Shown in pieces: positions 1 to 5,495 of a DNA stretch of 5,495 nucleotides. Numbering within the stretch: position 1 is the stretch's first letter; every line of letters begins with the position of its first letter. The position numbers and the translations under genes are program-made. The notes under the pieces are model-generated. The model was not told the DNA's origin. It searched no databases and saw only the letters and a program-made list of their open reading frames with translations. Source of the DNA: Deltaproteobacteria bacterium (GTDB lineage: Bacteria; Desulfobacterota; Desulfomonilia; UBA1062); contig JAFGTK010000001.1 of assembly GCA_016934135.1 (NCBI GenBank), forward strand, positions 1 through 5,495, in the 5' to 3' direction.

Positions 1-213
1 CCGAGACGGTTCATCGGCATGCTGCCTGCAAACACGGCCTGTTCAGCCCTCTTTTTCAGCACAACCTGAAGTCCCATTTCCACGGTGGCATTATAATCCG
101 TTAGTGACTCTACGGCCTTCTGATACTGGCGGATGCTCACTGCTGCCAGGGCCTTCATGGTCTTGACCACGGACAGAAGGTCCTCGGTGCTTTTTATCTT
201 TCTCTTGAGCGAT

Positions 214-227
<14 letters not shown>
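1..227 (-). CDS. atpG: N-ATPase F1 subunit gamma (3'-truncated by window edge)
   Basis: Central shaft subunit that rotates inside alpha3beta3. Only the first 75 codons are in the window; gamma proteins usually run to about 285-300 residues. The N-terminus begins MQTIESLKRKIKSTEDLLS and continues VVKTMKALAAVSIRQY (20-35) and KAVESLTDY (37-45). This is the gamma N-terminal helix, the half of the antiparallel coiled coil that fits in the F1 cavity; the LKRKI, T-M-K-A-L-A and R-Q-Y elements are the recognisable family features. The ATG at 227 overlaps the alpha coding end by 14 bases. A purine-rich Shine-Dalgarno stretch (AGAGAAGAGG) lies just upstream, inside alpha. This reading frame is not in the usual ORF listing because the gene runs off the window. 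Gamma is the last gene in the known N-ATPase order, so the operon probably ends soon beyond base 1. Confidence 0.93.
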
Positions 228-1766
<1,539 letters not shown>

Positions 1767-1770
<4 letters not shown>

Positions 1771-1790
1771 CCGATGACCTCTTTCATCAT
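1767..1790 (-). other. Possible seven-codon leader ORF coupled to atpA
   Basis: In the 67-base gap between atpF and atpA, the minus strand reads ATG ATG and then five sense codons to a TGA that overlaps the atpA ATG as ATGA; the peptide would be MMKEVIG. AAAGGG lies four bases before the first ATG and seven before the second. This has the layout of a translational coupling minicistron but may be chance. The rest of the gap (1791-1837) shows no clear hairpin or promoter. Confidence 0.25.
1777..1784 (-). promoter_or_regulatory. atpA ribosome-binding site
   Basis: AAAGAGGT on the minus strand, six bases before the atpA ATG at 1770. It lies inside a short possible leader ORF whose stop overlaps the same ATG. 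Confidence 0.75.
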
Positions 1791-1837
1791 TTATCCCTTT
1801 CTACGTTTTCAAGTGTGAATTTAAATGTCCGCAAGTA

Positions 1838-2617
1838 TTATGCATCCTTAACTGACGGGATTTCCTCCTTGAGTAAATGCGAGAACCTCTCTTCGAGGGA
1901 TGCAATATAGTCACTGATGCTCCATGAATACTTGTGCCCGCTCACCATCATGTCGATCCCGGCCACCATTGCCGTCGAGGTTTCATAACTGATCTCGGCA
2001 TCGGCTGGGATATAGGGCTTCAATTCCATGAGAATCATGGACTTCTGAGATGTATTGAGTTCAAAAGAGCTTCGAATAACGATACCTGCATCCTGCAGGG
2101 CAGGGGACTGTTTTAAGAGGTCCAGTGTTTCTTCGTCAGATTCTCTTATGAGCCGGACAAACATATTCACGATGCTTTGTTCAAGCTCCTGATCCGCAAG
2201 ATCGAAAAGTATACGGCGGACAGTGTCGAACACATAGGTTCCGGAACGTTTCCTGAGGTTTTCGAGAAAGGTCTTTCTTTCACGGCCGAGTGTGTCATAC
2301 CATCTCTGCTGAATCTGGTCGACCTCTTCACGCGCCCTCTCGACAAGCTCTTTCTTGGTATTTTCAGCCTCCTGGCTGGCATTGTTGAGCATGTCCTGGG
2401 CCATCTCTTGCAAAGACCGGTTTTTTTCCTCAAAGGCATCTGCAGTTTCCTGCGCCTTTTCCCTTATTCGCTGTGCTTCTTCAAACTGCGAGGTGATCTT
2501 TGCCTCCCGATCATCCATAGCCTTGACAATCCTCCCGTACAGAAGATATTTCAGCGCAAAGACCAGGATCAGAAAGTTGACGATCTGGGCAAAGAATACA
2601 AACCAGTCGATGTGCAT
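1838..2617 (-). CDS. atpF: N-ATPase peripheral stalk subunit b fused to a delta-like domain
   Basis: Peripheral stalk protein holding alpha3beta3 still against the rotor. At 259 residues it is about 100 longer than ordinary bacterial subunit b (about 156-170). Order of parts: membrane helix 4-25 (WFVFFAQIVNFLILVF), a long charged coiled-coil helix about 35-125 rich in Glu, Lys, Arg and Gln, a linker, then a compact domain about 176-250. That last part resembles the C-terminal half of delta/OSCP: a strand beginning VIRSSFELNTSQ, a helix, and the stretch MVAGIDMMVSGHKYSWSIS (217-235), which follows the delta pattern of a Gly-containing strand, then a D/W-S-I turn and a final helix. No atpH gene is present between atpF and atpA, consistent with fusion. 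The start is supported by AGGGGGA six bases upstream, inside the end of atpE. A 67-base gap precedes atpA. Confidence 0.94.
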   Translation of the reverse strand: MHIDWFVFFAQIVNFLILVFALKYLLYGRIVKAMDDREAKITSQFEEAQRIREKAQETADAFEEKNRSLQEMAQDMLNNASQEAENTKKELVERAREEVDQIQQRWYDTLGRERKTFLENLRKRSGTYVFDTVRRILFDLADQELEQSIVNMFVRLIRESDEETLDLLKQSPALQDAGIVIRSSFELNTSQKSMILMELKPYIPADAEISYETSTAMVAGIDMMVSGHKYSWSISDYIASLEERFSHLLKEEIPSVKDA

Positions 2618-2620
2618 GGA

Positions 2621-2896
2621 TTATCCCCCTTTTGTAATCACATGCTCCCAGAATGGATTGGCAAAGATCAGAATCATTGAAATGACAAAACAGTAGATGG
2701 CAATGGATTCGATCATGGCCAGAGATACAAAGAGTGTTCTGGTAATCGAGCTTCTTTCATCGGGCTGCTGGGCTATTGCACTCAAGGCCTGTTGTGTGGC
2801 TCTGCCTTCGCCGAGTGCCGGGCCGATCGAGCCTATTGCCATGGTCAGTCCTGCAGTAAAGATAGAAGCCATTGCAATGAGGGTTAAACTGTCCAT
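2621..2896 (-). CDS. atpE: N-ATPase Fo subunit c (rotor ring protein, double-carboxylate type)
   Basis: Rotor subunit, 91 residues, a hairpin of two membrane helices (about 5-40 and 52-80) joined by the polar loop AQQPDE (42-47). Many copies form the ring that carries ions past subunit a. The ion-binding carboxylate in helix 2 is Glu63 in MIESIAIY (61-68). Helix 1 carries Glu30 in GPALGEGRA (25-33), where Ilyobacter tartaricus has Gln32. Two carboxylates per hairpin is the known N-ATPase motif. Ser64 and Tyr68 match Na+-site residues Ser66 and Tyr70 of I. tartaricus, but Ile65 replaces Thr67. The loop reads QQP rather than the more common RQP. The gene follows an A-rich leader with a strong Shine-Dalgarno site, as expected for the subunit needed in most copies. 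It ends three bases before atpF, and its last codons double as the atpF ribosome-binding site. Confidence 0.97.
   Translation of the reverse strand: MDSLTLIAMASIFTAGLTMAIGSIGPALGEGRATQQALSAIAQQPDERSSITRTLFVSLAMIESIAIYCFVISMILIFANPFWEHVITKGG
2624..2630 (-). promoter_or_regulatory. atpF ribosome-binding site inside the end of atpE
   Basis: AGGGGGA on the minus strand lies six bases before the atpF ATG and is formed by the last codons of atpE (Lys-Gly-Gly). The atpE stop (2621-2623) falls between this site and the start codon, so c and b-delta are likely translationally coupled. Confidence 0.75.
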
Positions 2897-2937
2897 AAAT
2901 CTTCCCCTTTCTTGTTTATTTTTATCTTTCTTTTGTT
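2897..2937 (-). promoter_or_regulatory. A-rich translation leader and strong RBS of atpE
   Basis: The whole 41-base gap between atpB and atpE, read on the minus strand, is 34/41 purine with 26 A and only 2 C. It ends in AAAGGGGAAG (2901-2910), with the AGGGG core seven bases before the ATG. An unstructured A-rich leader with a strong Shine-Dalgarno site is what one would expect for the rotor subunit, needed in far more copies than its neighbours; a translational enhancer before atpE is known in E. coli. The enhancer role here is inferred from composition and position. Confidence 0.6.
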
Positions 2938-3645
2938 CTAATTACCTTTTCCGTCCTTTTCTTCATGGGCCTGCGTGGCCGAAGCTATATAGACCATTGC
3001 AAGGATAGCGAAGATATATGCCTGAACCAGCCCGATCAATAAACCCAGCGCATGCATGACAATGGGAAAAAACAGAGGGGTTACGGCCAGAAGAATGGCA
3101 ATTACCTTGTCATGGCTCATCATGTTTCCAAAAAGCCTTACAGCCAGTGCAAGTGTCCGGGTGACTTCCCCCATCACGTGAAATGGAAAGAAGATGAACG
3201 TGGGCTGAAAATACTCCTTGACGTAGTGCAATATACCCTGCCTGGTGATCCCATAGAGCGGGACTGCAAAAAACACGCATATGGCCAGTGCAGCTGTTGT
3301 TGTCAGGGAAGAGGTAGGGGCGACATATCCCGGCACGATAAGCAGCAGGTTTGAAAGCCCGACAAAGAGAAACAGGGTTCCTATAAAAGAAAGATAGTGA
3401 CCAGGGTCGTCATGGCTTATCTCTTTTATCTGATCCCTTATGGTTGACACCACCACCTCGAGGAGATTCTGCCAGCGGGTGGTGTGCAGGCTTGAGGATA
3501 TATTGCGGGTTACCAGCCAGGAACCGAGAATCAGGATTGCCATGATAAGCCAGGTATATAAAAGCGTTGCAGTGATTCTGATAATACCCCACTGCAGAAA
3601 AACGACCTGATCGGGGCTGATCTGATTCAGGGAAAGTATCTCCAT
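2938..3645 (-). CDS. atpB: N-ATPase Fo subunit a
   Basis: Stator membrane subunit that provides the two ion half-channels against the c-ring. It has 235 residues and five or so membrane helices (roughly 20-45, 82-107, 114-133, 155-177, 180-225). The essential stator arginine is Arg170 in LAVRLFGN (167-174), equivalent to E. coli Arg210. Gln208 in VQAYIF matches E. coli Gln252. By hand alignment, the E. coli positions Gly218, Glu219 and His245 are His178, Asp179 and Gly201 here, an altered set of half-channel residues. The start ATG has AAGGAG at a five-base spacing, in the same bases as the atpR stop, so the two genes are probably translated together. A 41-base A-rich leader separates it from atpE. 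Stop codon TAG. Confidence 0.97.
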   Translation of the reverse strand: MEILSLNQISPDQVVFLQWGIIRITATLLYTWLIMAILILGSWLVTRNISSSLHTTRWQNLLEVVVSTIRDQIKEISHDDPGHYLSFIGTLFLFVGLSNLLLIVPGYVAPTSSLTTTAALAICVFFAVPLYGITRQGILHYVKEYFQPTFIFFPFHVMGEVTRTLALAVRLFGNMMSHDKVIAILLAVTPLFFPIVMHALGLLIGLVQAYIFAILAMVYIASATQAHEEKDGKGN

Positions 3646-3650
3646 TCCTT

Positions 3651-3657
3651 CTCCTTA
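3651..3657 (-). promoter_or_regulatory. atpB ribosome-binding site overlapping the atpR stop
   Basis: TAAGGAG on the minus strand contains both the atpR stop codon TAA (3655-3657) and the Shine-Dalgarno core, five bases before the atpB ATG. This arrangement suits re-initiation by ribosomes finishing atpR. Confidence 0.8.
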
Positions 3658-3936
3658 TGAAACCTCACGCGCCTTGCCCTTAAGCCGGGTCAGGATCTCG
3701 CGCATGACAATGAACCCTGCAAGTGCGGCAACGATTCGCTCCCAGGAGTTGCCCATGATAAGATAAAAGCCTGAAAGAACCACAACAGTCCTGAAGGCAA
3801 AACTCCTGAACATGACAAAACCGGGATTCGGAACATCAGCGATCTTCTGAAGCGTTTTCCACAGACTCAGAAAATAAAAGGCGCCAAGAGCCATACCAGC
3901 GGAAAAGGCAACAGCTAGACGTAAGGATTCTTCCAT
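3655..3936 (-). CDS. atpR: N-ATPase accessory membrane protein AtpR
   Basis: Small hydrophobic protein of 93 residues, characteristic of N-ATPase operons and absent from housekeeping atp operons. Three hydrophobic segments are visible, about 5-26, 46-62 and 66-80, with a basic C-terminus (LTRLKGKAR, 82-90). Arg44 and Arg49 lie at the edge of the second segment. Membrane arginines in this family have been discussed as partners of the c-subunit glutamates during ring assembly; that is a family hypothesis, not something shown here. I chose the ATG at 3936 because GGGGAAGGA lies eight bases upstream and the protein then begins MEESLRLAV directly before the first helix. An in-frame ATG at 3960 would add eight residues but has no convincing Shine-Dalgarno site. 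The stop codon lies inside the atpB ribosome-binding site. The family is assigned from position, size and topology more than from a catalytic motif. Confidence 0.88.
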   Translation of the reverse strand: MEESLRLAVAFSAGMALGAFYFLSLWKTLQKIADVPNPGFVMFRSFAFRTVVVLSGFYLIMGNSWERIVAALAGFIVMREILTRLKGKAREVS

Positions 3937-3940
3937 ATAC

Positions 3941-3988
3941 TCAGTCCTTCCCCGATGCATAGCCAGATGGATTCACGGACCTGTTCAT
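3941..3988 (-). other. Possible 15-codon bridging ORF between atpQ and atpR
   Basis: On the minus strand an ATG overlaps the atpQ TGA as ATGA, reads 15 codons (MNRSVNPSGYASGKD) and stops four bases before the preferred atpR ATG. It fills the 48-base gap and could carry ribosomes from atpQ to atpR. No strong Shine-Dalgarno site precedes it and the peptide matches nothing I recognise, so chance is a real alternative. Confidence 0.2.
3945..3953 (-). promoter_or_regulatory. Ribosome-binding site fixing the atpR start
   Basis: GGGGAAGGA on the minus strand ends eight bases before the ATG at 3936. It favours this start over the in-frame ATG at 3960, which has no comparable purine run upstream. Confidence 0.75.
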
Positions 3989-4305
3989 TTCAGTATCCCG
4001 CCTTTCCTGACCCAGTACCATGCATTCATGCACCCGACCATAAGTCCGCCGATCAGCAGCATGAGGGTCCAGGAAAACTGGCTGGGCCACGAATTGTCTA
4101 TCCATACGCCGAGAGCGACACCAATCAGGGTAGGTACGGCCACCGACCATCCTACAACTCCGAACATCCCAAGTCCGAACCATACGGTCTCATTCTCCTC
4201 CTGCCGTCCGCGTATCTTGAGAGACTCCTTTTTCTGTGCCTCTTTGCCGAAGCGCTTGAGCGCGTCGCGCCGCTGATTTTTGGGTGGGACTCTGCCCTGA
4301 TTCAT
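3985..4305 (-). CDS. atpQ: N-ATPase accessory membrane protein AtpQ (AtpI-like)
   Basis: Small membrane protein of 106 residues, related to AtpI and to the putative F0F1-ATPase Ca2+/Mg2+ transporter subunit family. A highly charged, basic cytoplasmic N-terminus (about 1-40, many Lys, Arg and Gln) is followed by two predicted membrane helices, about 43-69 and 78-99. Family features visible here are Pro58 in helix 1, the LGVWID turn (65-70), SWTLMLL (78-84) and GCMNAWYWV (91-99). AtpI-type proteins are linked to c-ring assembly or to Mg2+/Ca2+ handling; which applies to AtpQ is not resolved by sequence. The start ATG at 4305-4303 overlaps the atpC stop as ATGA, and its own Shine-Dalgarno site is poor (AGGAC directly adjacent, GGAG further away), so translation is probably coupled to atpC. 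Forty-eight bases separate it from the preferred start of atpR. Confidence 0.9.
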   Translation of the reverse strand: MNQGRVPPKNQRRDALKRFGKEAQKKESLKIRGRQEENETVWFGLGMFGVVGWSVAVPTLIGVALGVWIDNSWPSQFSWTLMLLIGGLMVGCMNAWYWVRKGGILK

Positions 4306-4691
4306 GTCCTGGTCAACTCCATCAAGCGGCGTACAAGATCGGCCTCGAGCCTTGCCGATGCGGTGCGTGCCGCTTTTTCACGATCGTCCATGATCTTGAA
4401 CTTCTCTTCAACCACGCCCTTGAGCTCTCCAAGGTTGGGAATACGTACGACATTTCTTGTGGATACAAGAACATTGTTGCCCTTTTTAACGAGGATACCT
4501 TCGTCAACAGCGAAAAAGATCTCACCCTCTTTGACGTCTTCCAGGCAGAGGAGACCGGGGACAAGAGAGGAAACAAAGTCTACATGGCGGGGAAGGAGAC
4601 AGAACGAGCCGTTTCCCGCCTCGGCAATGACCTTTGTCACCTCAGAATCGAGAAAAACCTCTGACGGAAGCAGAATCCTGAATTTCATCAT
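4302..4691 (-). CDS. atpC: N-ATPase F1 subunit epsilon
   Basis: Central-stalk subunit that sits on gamma and the c-ring and often acts as an internal brake on ATP hydrolysis. It has 129 residues, normal for the family. The N-terminal beta-sandwich (about 1-85) carries the epsilon pattern GSFCLLPRH (28-36), then LVPGLL (43-48) and AVDEGILV (61-68). The C-terminal part (about 88-129) is charged and helical, as expected for the two-helix hairpin. The start is uncertain between two adjacent ATG codons (4691 and 4688). The nearest Shine-Dalgarno-like sequence, AGAGG at 4705-4709, is 13 bases from the first ATG, so initiation may be weak or depend on ribosomes leaving atpD. The stop codon overlaps the start of atpQ in an ATGA junction. 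Placement between beta and AtpQ, not after beta at the end of the operon, is typical of N-ATPases. Confidence 0.93.
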   Translation of the reverse strand: MMKFRILLPSEVFLDSEVTKVIAEAGNGSFCLLPRHVDFVSSLVPGLLCLEDVKEGEIFFAVDEGILVKKGNNVLVSTRNVVRIPNLGELKGVVEEKFKIMDDREKAARTASARLEADLVRRLMELTRT

Positions 4692-4715
4692 AATACACCA
4701 TATGCCTCTATGCGA

Positions 4716-5495
4716 TTATATGAGATGGGCCTCATCTATTGCCCCGATCATATACAGTTTTGATTCCGGATAATTGGCGAATTCATCGTTCAGGATTCTT
4801 TCGCAGCCGCTCAGTGCATCTTCCAATGCCACCATTCTTCCTTCCAGCCCTGTAAACTGCTCGGTTGTAAAGAACGGCTGGGTAAAAAACCTTTCGAGAC
4901 GGCGCGCCCTGTAGACGATGCGTTGATCTTCACGTGAGAGTTCTGCTATTCCGAGCATGGCAATGATGTCCTTGAGGTCTTCATAAATGTTCAGGGTCCT
5001 TCGTATCTCCTGGGCTATCTTGTAGTGCCTCTGACCTGCTACGGCAGGCATCAGCATTTTGGAGGAAGACTGGAGAAGATCCACTGCAGGATAAAGCCCT
5101 TCACTTGCCCGTCTGCGTGAGAGCACAATAGTTGCAGAGAGGTGGCTGAAAGTATGCACTGCCGAAGGATCCGTAAAATCATCCGCAGGAACATAGACAG
5201 CCTGAATCGAGGTAATGGCCCCATTAGTGGTATTGCAGATCCTTTCCTCCAGTTCTGCAAGCTCGGTGCCCATGGTGGGCTGATAACCCAGACGGGACGG
5301 AAGCTGCCCCATAAGACCTGAGACCTCGGAACCCGCCTGGATGAACCTGAAGATGTTATCGATAAGGAGAAGCACATCCTGCCTGGCATCGTCGCGGAAA
5401 TATTCCGCCATGGTGAGCGCTGCGTGACCCACCCTGAAACGCGCACCAGGGGATTCGTTCATCTGGCCGAAAACCATTACCGTGTTGTCAAGCAC
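4716..5495 (-). CDS. atpD: N-ATPase F1 subunit beta (5'-truncated by window edge)
   Basis: Catalytic subunit of the F1 head, which hydrolyses or makes ATP at the alpha-beta interface on the cytoplasmic side of the membrane. Only the C-terminal 259 residues are present; the first codon in the window is an internal GTG (Val), not a start. The beta-barrel, P-loop and catalytic Glu lie outside the window. Visible landmarks, numbered within the fragment: QMNESPGAR (11-19), the Walker B strand DVLLLIDN (40-47), YQPT (71-74), VYVPADD (100-106), the signature region GLYPAVDLLQSSSK (133-146), and ELSRED (185-190), the counterpart of the DELSEED lever. The C-terminal helical domain ends at HLI and TAA. 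The signature region differs from the usual PAVDPLDSTSR, which suits the alternative rather than the housekeeping beta family. It is the first gene of the operon and is followed by atpC after 24 bases. Identification is firm from near-continuous similarity to known beta subunits. Confidence 0.97.
   Translation of the reverse strand: MLDNTVMVFGQMNESPGARFRVGHAALTMAEYFRDDARQDVLLLIDNIFRFIQAGSEVSGLMGQLPSRLGYQPTMGTELAELEERICNTTNGAITSIQAVYVPADDFTDPSAVHTFSHLSATIVLSRRRASEGLYPAVDLLQSSSKMLMPAVAGQRHYKIAQEIRRTLNIYEDLKDIIAMLGIAELSREDQRIVYRARRLERFFTQPFFTTEQFTGLEGRMVALEDALSGCERILNDEFANYPESKLYMIGAIDEAHLI

Noticed and set aside
1771..1837. Internal promoter or attenuator in the atpF-atpA gap
   Set aside because: I see no convincing -35/-10 pair and no stem with a U-run on the minus strand; the gap is AT-rich but unstructured by eye.
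2177..2680. 167-codon open frame on the plus strand opposite atpF and atpE
   Set aside because: Fully antisense to the conserved b-delta and c genes; its hydrophobic character mirrors the complementary coiled-coil codons and gives no recognisable domain.
3655..3960. Longer atpR start at 3960 (101 residues)
   Set aside because: The eight extra residues lack a good Shine-Dalgarno site, whereas the ATG at 3936 has GGGGAAGGA at an eight-base spacing.
3955..4773. 272-codon open frame on the plus strand across atpQ, atpC and the end of atpD
   Set aside because: It lies antisense to three well-supported genes, has low-complexity Ser/Arg-rich stretches typical of shadow frames, and matches no family I recognise.
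5493..5495. GTG at the right edge as a true start for the beta ORF
   Set aside because: The sequence that follows is the middle of the beta nucleotide-binding domain, so this is an internal Val codon of a gene cut by the window edge.

Overview
The window holds most of one operon, read entirely on the minus strand (right to left). It encodes an N-type ATPase, the alternative rotary F1Fo-ATPase found beside or instead of the housekeeping ATP synthase in scattered bacteria and a few archaea. In the direction of transcription the order is atpD (3' part only), atpC, atpQ, atpR, atpB, atpE, atpF, atpA, atpG (5' end only). This is the known atpDCQRBEFAG order of the family, so the window enters the operon inside the beta subunit and leaves it inside the gamma subunit.

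Layout from high to low coordinates: 5495-4716 beta (catalytic F1 subunit, N-terminal part missing); 4691-4302 epsilon; 4305-3985 AtpQ and 3936-3655 AtpR, two small membrane proteins typical of N-ATPases; 3645-2938 subunit a; 2896-2621 subunit c; 2617-1838 a long subunit b whose C-terminal part looks like the delta subunit; 1770-214 alpha; 227-1 gamma start. There is no separate atpH (delta) gene, which the b-delta fusion explains. All gaps are under 70 bases, and several junctions overlap or carry a Shine-Dalgarno site in the preceding stop region, so this reads as one polycistronic message. No promoter, terminator, RNA gene, repeat, mobile element or CRISPR array is visible. The operon promoter should lie beyond base 5495 and the terminator below base 1.

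The products form one machine. Alpha and beta make the nucleotide-binding hexamer, gamma and epsilon the central shaft, b-delta the peripheral stalk, and a plus the c-ring the ion path. AtpQ and AtpR probably assist c-ring assembly or associated cation handling. The c subunit has a glutamate in each helix (E30 and E63), the double-carboxylate arrangement of N-ATPases. It also has Ser64 and Tyr68 of the Na+-site pattern, but an Ile where Na+ enzymes usually have Thr, so ion specificity cannot be settled from sequence.

The organism is a bacterium using the standard code (TAA, TAG and TGA all end genes here), with base composition near half GC and clear Shine-Dalgarno sites. A Gram-negative, possibly anaerobic or marine lineage such as Desulfobacterota fits, but this is a weak guess because the operon is widely transferred. 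Nothing here looks like an undescribed system. The points of interest are variations within a known one: the ion-site residues, the half-channel residues of subunit a, the b-delta fusion, and possible small coupling ORFs before atpA and atpR.
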